Source: Hadersleviella sp041745395 (lineage in GTDB: Bacteria; Chloroflexota; Anaerolineae; Promineifilales; Promineifilaceae). Taken from it: a DNA stretch of 7,392 nucleotides. This document shows, piece after piece, positions 1 through 5,723 of the stretch. The stretch spans positions 1 to 7,392 of the forward strand of contig JBGTIZ010000007.1 of the NCBI GenBank assembly GCA_041745395.1, in the 5' to 3' direction. The translations under genes and the position numbers were made by a program. Every line of letters begins with the position of its first letter. Positions within the stretch are counted from its first letter, which is position 1. The notes under the pieces were generated by a model that saw only the letters and a list, made by a program, of their open reading frames with translations, was not told where the DNA came from and ran no database searches.

Positions 1-1
1 A

Positions 2-124
2 GGCCGCAAATATGGCGCTGAGCTATTAAAATTGTTGCCAGAATCGCCGAACGAATTATTAATCGACCAATTTTTTGCCAAAATTATGACTCTCGGTGGA
101 ATTCATGCCCCTGTAGACCCATAA
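2..124 (+). CDS. C-terminal 40 codons of an unrecognised plus-strand protein (5' end outside window)
   Basis: Reading from base 2, the plus strand is open for 40 codons and stops at TAA (122-124). The peptide begins GRKYGAELLKLL and ends MTLGGIHAPVDP, a mix of charged and hydrophobic residues with an amphipathic-helix look, typical of a real C-terminus. I do not recognise the family. It converges with the EAD/NTF2-like gene, and the two coding ends overlap by 22 bases (103-124). The opposite strand is also open here beyond the stop of that gene, so coding on plus is probable but not proven. The fragment is short, so confidence is modest. Confidence 0.42.
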   Translation, partial: GRKYGAELLKLLPESPNELLIDQFFAKIMTLGGIHAPVDP

Positions 125-758
125 ATTGGCGAAGGTATTGATACAGTTGCAGTATTATCTACTTGTTCTAGAATTTCACTTGTCACAACCTCAATTTTTG
201 TCCAATTCCCATAATAGTCGGCATATGCACTCTGGCCTTGTGGATATTTGCTAATACGATAGTCTCCCGAAGTAAGTTCCCATGCTCGTGAAAATCGATT
301 CGATTGCAGTAGTTCGTGGTAAGTTACTATAAATGTCTGTGGATCTCGCTGTCTATCACTTTCGTACCATTGGTACAATTGATACCCTAGAAATATTACA
401 ACCAAAAACCCCAACAAAAAGGAACCCCAACTTATACCACCAGAAGAAGTACTATTACTACTATAAGCGGTCTGGCCAGATTGATCATAATCAAAATTAT
501 TTGCTTCGATAATTGATTCATCGTCAAATAATCTTGGCCTGTCTTGCCTCACTTGCTCAATAAGTTCATCTAACAAGCCACGACGGTTAAGTATTTAACG
601 AGTTCTTCAGCAAACATCTCTCTTGTGGCTCCTGACCCAACGACATTCTCCCAATCAACGCCCAAGTTGTCACAAAGCAACCTCATTTCCTGCAAGTTAT
701 AACCATCTTTTATTTTGTTGGTTAAATCTCTTCTTTGCTGATTTGTCAATTCACGCAT
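103..758 (-). pseudogene. Frameshifted EAD - membrane helix - NTF2-like protein
   Basis: Two overlapping frames make one protein. Frame 1 starts at ATG 756-758, after a good Shine-Dalgarno (GGGAG, 7-base spacing). It encodes an EAD-like death-fold domain, residues about 10-57, with the hallmark LCDNLGVDWENV at 28-39, then runs out of frame to TAG at 570-572. Re-reading one base at 588 (a -1 shift) joins KYL to NRRGLLDELIEQVRQDRP, the expected end of such a domain. Frame 2 continues with an acidic, Ser-rich linker, one membrane helix (about residues 52-69 counted from codon 576) and an NTF2-like region with AWELTSGDYR and YADYYGNW. Its only own start would be a TTG at 574-576 with no ribosome site, just after an in-frame TAA (595-597). 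The C-terminus stops early, roughly 30 residues short of a usual NTF2-like domain. EADs act as adaptors recruiting effectors in prokaryotic conflict systems; the partner here is unknown. A sequencing indel could also explain the split. Confidence 0.68.
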
Positions 759-818
759 TCCAACTCTCCCACTTTCGCAATTTTCTCCTGACTAAGGTAA
801 CAGTTCATCTCCAGCGAC

Positions 819-856
819 CAACCTCACTCATCGCCCATCGCTCGTTACTCAGCACT
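819..856. repeat. Degenerate heptamer repeat at the 3' end of the MLE-like gene
   Basis: On the plus strand this reads as heptamer-like units ATCGCCC, ATCGCTC and GTTACTC, flanked by CAACCTCACTC and AGCACT. It aligns with the block at 1990-2020, which has the same flanks (CAACCCCACTC, AGCACT) but one heptamer fewer. The stop codon of the MLE-like gene (TAA, 845-847) lies inside it. This resembles the short tandemly repeated repetitive sequences known from cyanobacteria. Confidence 0.6.
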
Positions 857-1930
857 CTTTTTGAGTAAATCTTCGTCTATTTCCACGGCCGTGAGCGATT
901 CTAGCGACACAAACCCATCCACAATTTCTGGTCGGCTGGTCACAATATCCTCTTTCAGCTTCAGGAAAAAGCTTAACTCCGACGGATGATTAACGCCAGT
1001 TTGGGCGGCCATCATGCCCGTCCGCGCCGCGCCCAGAGCGGACGCCGCCTGCGACCCGAGCATAACCCCTTTGCCCGCTTGCCGCGCCATTTCTAACATG
1101 GCCAAGCTCTCCGTGTAGCCCGTCCGCGCCGTCTTGATGTTCAAAATGTCGAAGGTGTTCAGAGCCAGCTCGCGGGTTAAATCCCGCTGGGTAAAACAGC
1201 TATCGTCCCCAATCAGGGGCAGATGTTCACCCGCCCGCACGGCCGTGCGCTCATGCACCAACTCCACAGGGAGAGGCTCTTCACAGTAGAGCAAGCCCAT
1301 CTCTCGCAACGCATCCAGCCGATAAGGGGCGTCCACGGCCGTGAAACATTCATTCGCATCCGCATAGAGAGCGACCTCCTCCCCAAATTCCCCCTGCAAC
1401 GCCTCAATTTGACGCACATCAGCCACCCAATCCCGCCCCACCTTCACCTTCAGCACGCGCACCCCCGCCGCATACACCCGCCGCGCATCCGCCAACACAT
1501 CATCCAGTTCCCCGATGCCCAAAATATAGCTGACCCGCATCCGCTCTTGCGTACAGCCGAGATGCGCCGCCAGCGACACCCCCTTGCTCTGCGCCCACGC
1601 CGCCTGAATCGCCATATCCACGGACGCCTTGGCCGTGTGGTTGTTTTTAATGGGCCACAAGCGGGGGAAATAATCATCCACCGCCGCGCCTTGCAGAGCG
1701 GGAGCCAGCACCTCGTTGATGATGTGGGTCACGGTCGCCACCGTCTCCCCATAAATGTTGAGACGGGGCAACGCCTCGGCCGTGCCCTCGCTCCCATCGC
1801 TCAGCCGCACCCGCACCAGCACATGATGCACATCCCCCATCACATAGCTTTTTCCCCACCGCAATGGCGCGTACAGCGGCAGGCGGAAGGGGGTGGTGGT
1901 GATAGAGGTGATTTTGGGAATAGGGTTCAT
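845..1930 (-). CDS. Enolase-superfamily enzyme, muconate-cycloisomerase (MLE) subgroup-like
   Basis: The residue pattern is that of the MLE subgroup of the enolase superfamily, which abstracts the proton alpha to a carboxylate using a divalent metal. Numbered from the upstream ATG at 1964-1966 (373 aa): the N-terminal capping domain spans about 13-125, and the barrel follows. The catalytic K-x-K is LKVKVG (K173, K175). Metal ligands are D203 (ADANE), E229 (CEEPLP) and D254 (IGDDS), and the second catalytic lysine is K278 (NIKTARTG). All key residues are present, so the enzyme is probably active. Members include muconate cycloisomerase, o-succinylbenzoate synthase and dipeptide epimerases; the substrate cannot be decided here. 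I chose the ATG at 1928-1930 (361 aa) because family proteins begin only a few residues before ITSITTTPFRLPL and the upstream 12 codons are repeat-derived. Neither start has a convincing Shine-Dalgarno. Three exact palindromes CACGGCCGTG lie within it. Confidence 0.88.
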   Translation of the reverse strand: MNPIPKITSITTTPFRLPLYAPLRWGKSYVMGDVHHVLVRVRLSDGSEGTAEALPRLNIYGETVATVTHIINEVLAPALQGAAVDDYFPRLWPIKNNHTAKASVDMAIQAAWAQSKGVSLAAHLGCTQERMRVSYILGIGELDDVLADARRVYAAGVRVLKVKVGRDWVADVRQIEALQGEFGEEVALYADANECFTAVDAPYRLDALREMGLLYCEEPLPVELVHERTAVRAGEHLPLIGDDSCFTQRDLTRELALNTFDILNIKTARTGYTESLAMLEMARQAGKGVMLGSQAASALGAARTGMMAAQTGVNHPSELSFFLKLKEDIVTSRPEIVDGFVSLESLTAVEIDEDLLKKSAE

Positions 1931-1951
1931 GGTGCAGGGTTCAGGGTGCAA
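1924..1951. repeat. Two tandem 14-bp units, consensus YTGCACCMTGAACC (minus strand)
   Basis: On the minus strand the contiguous units are TTGCACCCTGAACC (1951-1938) and CTGCACCATGAACC (1937-1924). The ATG inside the second unit is the likely start of the MLE-like gene. The same unit occurs three times at 7052-7093 in front of the P450. Each unit can also be read as two related heptamers (TGCACCM, TGAACCY). Confidence 0.75.
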
Positions 1952-1968
1952 GGGTTTGTGGCTCATTT

Positions 1969-2020
1969 TCGCTCATCGTTGTTATCGCTCAACCCCACTC
2001 ATCGCTCATCGCTCAGCACT
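1969..2020. repeat. Degenerate heptamer repeat between the P-loop NTPase and MLE-like genes
   Basis: The plus strand carries several TCGCTC-type units, including ATCGCTC twice in tandem at 2001-2014, then AGCACT. It is related to 819-856. The NTPase stop codon (TGA, 1999-2001) and the last residues LSDER are written by this repeat. Confidence 0.6.
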
Positions 2021-2805
2021 ATTTTCACTCCAATTTCTTCAGGCGATAACTCTTCCGTATTCAGGACGAGCGTCCGGTCGGGGGCGAGGGTTTGCAGGGC
2101 AAACACGGCCGTGTCTGGGTCATAATTCTCCCGCTCCGTGCGCACGATTTTCACTTTGGCGAGCATCTCGTCGGGTGGGATTTGGCCTGTTTGTACGAGG
2201 TGTTCGAGATGGGCCACGGCCGTGGGGGGCAAAAAATCACCCAATTCCCCCAGCCGAAACGTCTCCCCCGCCTCCCCCTGCGGCACAGAGCCAAGCTGGT
2301 CAAAACTATCCCCCCGCCCCAGCAACCGCTCAATGCGCGTCTCGTCCCGCGCCTGAAGCACCACAAACCGCGCCTGCGGGAATAACCCCACCGCGGCCGT
2401 GACCTCATCCGCGCCGCGCAGGCCGTCAAAAAGCCACCAAGCAGGGTCGCCCGTGCCCACCAGATTCACGGCCAACTGGCTGAGGGCGTGCGCCATGCCG
2501 CCGGGATGCAGTTGGCGATAGTGGCGGGTGTAGGCAAACCGCTCGACCCTGTCCATAATCGCCCGACGGGGCTGGCCCCACGCCGCCTGCACCGTGCCGA
2601 TTATCAGTTCGTCGGTGATGGCGCGACGGTTGGGCAGTAGCTCGAAGTCCAGCCCCGCCTCGGTCACGGCCTGCACGGTGCGGCTTTTGCCCACCCCGGT
2701 TAGACCGACGAAAATGAGCAAAGACACGGCCGTAAGTCTTACCCACCCCTCCGGCAACGGCTCCCCCCATCCCAAATCTGGCGTCAAACGTCTAAATGCA
2801 ATCAT
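1999..2805 (-). CDS. P-loop NTPase of unknown role, kinase-like
   Basis: A 268-aa protein with a clear Walker A, GLTGVGKS at residues 34-41, directly after a short beta-strand (LLIFV). A hydrophobic strand ending in Asp, WWLFDGLRG (123-131, D127), is a candidate Walker B. RFVVLQARDETRIERLLGR (about 146-164) resembles the strand plus arginine-rich lid of small-molecule kinases such as dephospho-CoA kinase. It is therefore probably a cytoplasmic nucleotide-dependent kinase or ATPase, but I cannot name the family or substrate. The frame stays open upstream to a GTG at 2988 inside tsaD. I prefer ATG 2803-2805 because it follows AGGA with good spacing, the Walker A sits close to the N-terminus as expected, and the overlap with tsaD disappears. 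It lies 100 bases downstream of tsaD and may share its transcript. Two exact and two 9/10 copies of the iterated palindrome lie inside. Confidence 0.78.
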   Translation of the reverse strand: MIAFRRLTPDLGWGEPLPEGWVRLTAVSLLIFVGLTGVGKSRTVQAVTEAGLDFELLPNRRAITDELIIGTVQAAWGQPRRAIMDRVERFAYTRHYRQLHPGGMAHALSQLAVNLVGTGDPAWWLFDGLRGADEVTAAVGLFPQARFVVLQARDETRIERLLGRGDSFDQLGSVPQGEAGETFRLGELGDFLPPTAVAHLEHLVQTGQIPPDEMLAKVKIVRTERENYDPDTAVFALQTLAPDRTLVLNTEELSPEEIGVKIVLSDER

Positions 2806-2905
2806 CCTATTCCTAATGAGTGGGCGAAGGGCCAGGTTAATGTTTCTGCCAGCCATAGCCTGATTACAAAATGGGCATAAATTAAGCACACGACCCAACT
2901 CAATT

Positions 2906-3904
2906 TCAGAACAGGCTGAGGCTGGGGTAAGCATCAAGGTCGAGGCCGTCCCGCTCGCCACGGATGAAGCGGAAGTGGGCGGCCGCACCTATCATGGCCG
3001 CGTTGTCGGTGCAGAGGGCGAGGGGTGGGGTGCGCACGGGGAGGGGGGAGAGGCGGCGGGTCATTTCTGCTTTGAGGGCGGTATTGGCTGATACACCACC
3101 GACGATATGCACGGCCGTGGTTCCATACTCCTCCGCCGCCCGTACAGTCTTCGTCACCAGCGCATCCACCACCGCCGCCTGAAAACTAGCCGCCAAGTCA
3201 TTCACGGGCATCGTCTCGTCATTATAACGGCGCACGGTACGCATCACGGCCGTTTTCAGCCCACTAAAGCTAAAATCATACCCCTCATTCATCACCGCTC
3301 GCGGGAACTGCACGGCGTGTGGGTTGCCGCTCTGTGCCGCTTGGTCAATGGCTGGACCACCGGGATAGGGCAAATTAAGCAGACGCCCCACCTTGTCAAA
3401 CGCCTCCCCCGCCGCGTCGTCCATCGTGCCGCCCAGATGCTGATAGGTGCAATGGTCGGTCATCAGATACAGCTCGGTGTGGCCGCCGCTGACCACGAGG
3501 GTCAGCACGGGAAACTTGATTTCTGGCTCCGCTTCGGTCAGCCACAGCGAATAGATGTGCCCTTCGATGTGATTGACGCCCAGCAGAGGCAATTGACGGC
3601 CGAGAGCCAACCCCTTGGCCACGTTTAGACCGACCAGCAGGGAGCCGACCAGCCCCGGCCCTTTGGTCACGGCGATGCCGTCGAGGTCGTCGTAGCCGAT
3701 GTGCGCCTTGCTCATCGCTTCGGTCACGATGGGGTAGATGACTTCGATGTGGCGGCGGGAGGCCACTTCGGGAAAAACGCCGCCATATTTGGCGTGGATT
3801 TCTTCTTGGCTGGCGACGACATTGCTAAGAATGCGCGTGCCGTTTTCGATAACGGCGGCGGCGGTTTCATCACAGGAGGTTTCGATGGCGAGTAAACGAG
3901 TCAT
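2906..3904 (-). CDS. tsaD: tRNA N6-adenosine threonylcarbamoyltransferase TsaD
   Basis: TsaD transfers the threonylcarbamoyl group from TC-AMP to A37 of ANN-decoding tRNAs, working with TsaB and TsaE in bacteria. The 332-aa length is typical of the Kae1/TsaD/YgjD family, and the protein is complete. The N-terminus LAIETSCDETAAAV (5-18) is the family signature. The metal-binding motif NHIEGH supplies H112 and H116, and the third ligand is D300 in CTDNAAMIG. The nucleotide-binding ASKHA motifs are VVSGGHTEL (137-145) and IVGGVSANTAL (267-277). KGPGLVGSLLVG (81-92) and FSFSGLKTAV (211-220) are also classic. The start at ATG 3902-3904 fits the family N-terminus exactly, but it is preceded by a run of seven C residues and no Shine-Dalgarno, which is unusual for a housekeeping gene. 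No tsaB or tsaE is seen nearby. Confidence 0.98.
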   Translation of the reverse strand: MTRLLAIETSCDETAAAVIENGTRILSNVVASQEEIHAKYGGVFPEVASRRHIEVIYPIVTEAMSKAHIGYDDLDGIAVTKGPGLVGSLLVGLNVAKGLALGRQLPLLGVNHIEGHIYSLWLTEAEPEIKFPVLTLVVSGGHTELYLMTDHCTYQHLGGTMDDAAGEAFDKVGRLLNLPYPGGPAIDQAAQSGNPHAVQFPRAVMNEGYDFSFSGLKTAVMRTVRRYNDETMPVNDLAASFQAAVVDALVTKTVRAAEEYGTTAVHIVGGVSANTALKAEMTRRLSPLPVRTPPLALCTDNAAMIGAAAHFRFIRGERDGLDLDAYPSLSLF

Positions 3905-3918
3905 GGGGGGGAATTAGT

Positions 3919-3981
3919 AATGAGTAAGGAATAATGAGTAAAGGGCGTAGTGTTTCAATGAGCAAGGAGCAATGAACAAGG
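3919..3981. repeat. Four imperfect copies of AATGAGTAAGG between SDR and tsaD
   Basis: Copies on the plus strand are AATGAGTAAGG (3919), AATGAGTAAAG (3933), AATGAGCAAGG (3957) and AATGAACAAGG (3971). The spacing within each pair is 14 bases, the same period as the arrays at 1924 and 7052. It fills almost the entire SDR-tsaD gap. Confidence 0.65.
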
Positions 3982-3982
3982 G

Positions 3983-4864
3983 CTATCGTATTCGTAAGAG
4001 GGCTTCGGCGGTGGCGGGGAGGAAGCGGGCGGTGGTGATGAGGGCGTGGAGTTGCCACGGGGTGGTGACTTCGGGCTGGTTCCAGTGGTTGGTGCGGTTG
4101 ACGGTTTGGGCGACTTGGGTGGGGGTGTGGGTGGGGATGAAGCGGGCGAGGCCGGGCAGACGGTCGAGTGTGCCGGGGTGGGTGGTAAAGTAGTTGGTGT
4201 CGGTCAGGCCAGCGGTGATGTGGCTGACGTGCAGGCCATACGGGGCGACTTCGCCTCGTAGCCCTTGGGTGAAGCCGCGTAAGGCCCAGCGGCTGGCGGC
4301 GTAGCCGGTGGCGTGGGGCCACGCGGCGTAGGCAACGGGTGAGTTAATGGTGAGGATGTGCCCACGGCCGTGTTTTTGCATCGCGGGCAATAGCTCTCGC
4401 GTCAAATCAAAAGCGGCCAAAAAGGGCGCGTCCATCATTTGCCGCACCTCAGCCGCGCTCGTTTCGGCCACGTCCAGCCAGCGACCCGCCCCCGCGCAAT
4501 GCACCACAATGACGGGTACGCCGTTTTCGCGGAGCAGGCGTTGCGCCGTTTGGGCGACTTGGGCGGGGTCGCTGAGGTCTACGCTGTAGGCGCGAGCCAT
4601 GCCCCCTGCGGCGCGGATGTCGTCTACCGCTTTGTTGAGTTTGGTTTGGTTGCGGGCGAGCAGAACGACACGGGAACCGTGGGCGGCAAGGAGTTGGGAC
4701 ACGGCCGTGCCAATCCCCGACGAAGCCCCCGTCACTACCGCCAAACTCCCCCGCAGGGGCACAGCCCGCTGACGACGCACCGCCTTGTTCACCAAGGCGA
4801 CGCCCCCCAGCAACAAAGCCCCCCGCAAAATAATACCCTTAACAAATCTCGGCAACATCATCAT
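3983..4864 (-). CDS. Membrane-anchored SDR-family protein with altered catalytic tetrad
   Basis: A classical short-chain dehydrogenase/reductase fold. The cofactor motif is TGASSGIG (45-52), followed by VDLSD (95-99, adenine-ring Asp) and CAG (123-125) in place of the usual NAG. The catalytic Ser (S175, TINSPVAYA) and Tyr (Y188, GYAAS) are present. However, the Lys four residues after the Tyr is Arg (R192, codon CGC at 4289-4291), and the tetrad Asn is Pro (P147, MMDAPF). The N-terminus (about 11-25, IILRGALLLGGVALV) is hydrophobic and could anchor it in the membrane. The gene begins with three consecutive ATGs directly after AGGGGG; spacing favours the third (4856-4858). It starts 4 bases after the toxin gene and is probably cotranscribed with it. 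Family NAD(P)-dependent oxidoreductase activity is expected, but the missing Lys makes catalysis uncertain. Confidence 0.9.
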   Translation of the reverse strand: MMMLPRFVKGIILRGALLLGGVALVNKAVRRQRAVPLRGSLAVVTGASSGIGTAVSQLLAAHGSRVVLLARNQTKLNKAVDDIRAAGGMARAYSVDLSDPAQVAQTAQRLLRENGVPVIVVHCAGAGRWLDVAETSAAEVRQMMDAPFLAAFDLTRELLPAMQKHGRGHILTINSPVAYAAWPHATGYAASRWALRGFTQGLRGEVAPYGLHVSHITAGLTDTNYFTTHPGTLDRLPGLARFIPTHTPTQVAQTVNRTNHWNQPEVTTPWQLHALITTARFLPATAEALLRIR

Positions 4865-4868
4865 CCCC

Positions 4869-5354
4869 CTAACCTGCTAACCAACTACGCAAAGCGTCTA
4901 CAGTTTGAAATTCAGGGTCAAAAACAGCTAGTCCCTCATGATTTGCGGCACGCACAAGCCGTTTGTCACAACTCCATAAAACAAGTTGTGGTATCTCTGT
5001 AGCACGCAAATCCAAGCAGGAGCGCAAAATAATCGCATCGGTTGCGTTGATGTTATGGCGCAGGATTAAATCAATAGCCCGATAGACAAGACTATCAGCA
5101 ACAGCAATCAACTGAAAATCATTATCCAAAACGATTTCTTCATACAGCTTTAGCAGAACTTCGTTAAGGGTTGCTGTAGGTAATTCATTTCGGTTCCGTT
5201 TGCGCACTAAAACAGAGACCACTTCGAGTAAGCCTACATTAGAACAAGTCATTTTTTCTCTAGGCACAAGGTCAAAAACTGCATTGACCACCTCTGTACC
5301 CACTTCAGAAGCATACCGTTTGCTGAGCGCACTCGCATCAAAGTAGACAAACAT
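4869..5354 (-). CDS. vapC: PIN-domain toxin, VapC-like ribonuclease
   Basis: A 161-aa PIN-domain protein, a Mg2+-dependent RNase family whose VapC members cleave tRNA or rRNA and are neutralised by a cognate antitoxin. The four acidic active-site residues are visible: D6 (VYFDASALSKRY), E44 (GLLEVVSVL), D106 (INATDAIIL) and D130 (LWSCDKRLVRAA). It looks intact. The ATG (5352-5354) follows the antitoxin stop codon with no gap, and its ribosome site GAGGAA (5358-5363) lies in the last codons of the antitoxin, implying translational coupling. Base composition is visibly more AT-rich than in the flanking SDR and P450, and the iterated palindrome is absent, which suggests a separate origin. The symbol denotes family, not a demonstrated target. 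Confidence 0.9.
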   Translation of the reverse strand: MFVYFDASALSKRYASEVGTEVVNAVFDLVPREKMTCSNVGLLEVVSVLVRKRNRNELPTATLNEVLLKLYEEIVLDNDFQLIAVADSLVYRAIDLILRHNINATDAIILRSCLDLRATEIPQLVLWSCDKRLVRAANHEGLAVFDPEFQTVDALRSWLAG

Positions 5355-5669
5355 CTATTCCTCACGAGCGGCGACAATCGCTTCACTAAGCGTATAAGGC
5401 CCTAAACCAGCCTCATGCATTTTCTGTTGTACCTGCTCAATCGGCACCGCCTTGCGCATTGCATCCACACCGAGATTATGCAAAAGTTGCACCATTTCAG
5501 CTTGCAATTTTTTCTTGTCAGACAGAATCACCTGTGCCTGCAAAGCGTGCTGGTCAATGTATTCACGCAGGGCATTTTCAATGAGCATTTGCAGGTCAAG
5601 GTCACTGCCGGCCTCAAGCCCCTGCGCTTTCTCAAGTAACTGTTGGCTAATTTCTAGCTGAAGTTGCAT
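5355..5669 (-). CDS. Antitoxin of the VapBC-type pair, probable ribbon-helix-helix N-terminus
   Basis: A 104-aa protein immediately upstream of the PIN toxin and ending (TAG, 5355-5357) exactly where the toxin begins. Residues 1-41 read as one beta-strand (MQLQLEIS), a helix (QQLLEKAQ) and a second helix (LQMLIENALREYIDQH), as in ribbon-helix-helix antitoxins that bind their own promoter as dimers. The middle (50-65) is Lys/Gln-rich helix. The tail, YTLSEAIVAAREE, is a plausible toxin-binding segment. The start at ATG 5667-5669 follows GAGGT with suitable spacing. The 54-base gap to the P450 should hold the promoter and operator, but I see only a weak dyad (CTCATTCAG / TCCAGTGAG) and no clear -10. 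The assignment rests mainly on context and the N-terminal pattern. Confidence 0.8.
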   Translation of the reverse strand: MQLQLEISQQLLEKAQGLEAGSDLDLQMLIENALREYIDQHALQAQVILSDKKKLQAEMVQLLHNLGVDAMRKAVPIEQVQQKMHEAGLGPYTLSEAIVAAREE

Positions 5670-5723
5670 CTCTTACCTCACTGGACTGAATGAGTAAACC
5701 ACGGCAAGCATTCTCCCCCTACT

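Noticed and set aside
577..597. Programmed -1 ribosomal frameshift joining EAD to the membrane part
   Set aside because: Zero-frame TAC TTA ACC does not allow good re-pairing after a -1 slip, and no clear stimulatory hairpin was seen; mutation or sequence error is simpler.
1924..1951. Short regular repeats as CRISPR
   Set aside because: Units of 7 or 14 bases are contiguous, without unique spacers or cas genes.
1223..2125. Long plus-strand open frame (300 codons) opposite the MLE-like gene
   Set aside because: Its protein is His/Arg/Pro-rich without motifs, and it is antisense to a gene with all catalytic residues in place; it is a by-product of GC-rich codon usage.
1999..2805. The P-loop NTPase as TsaE, the ATPase partner of TsaD
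   Set aside because: It is much longer than TsaE (about 150 aa), and its Walker A context and kinase-like lid do not match TsaE.
2806..2988. N-terminal extension of the NTPase from a GTG, containing CPFCNQ as a possible zinc knuckle
   Set aside because: A single CPxC with no second pair, most of it overlaps tsaD out of frame, and a better ATG with a ribosome site lies at 2803-2805.
3107..3628. Plus-strand frame opposite tsaD
   Set aside because: Low-complexity basic translation, antisense to a certain gene.
3870..4322. Minus-strand frame of 150 codons overlapping the SDR and tsaD genes
   Set aside because: Pro/His/Arg-rich translation in an alternate frame of the SDR; spans the repeat and has no domain.
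5670..5723. Operator or promoter of the toxin-antitoxin pair
   Set aside because: Only a weak imperfect dyad and no recognisable -10/-35 pair; too little to list as a feature.
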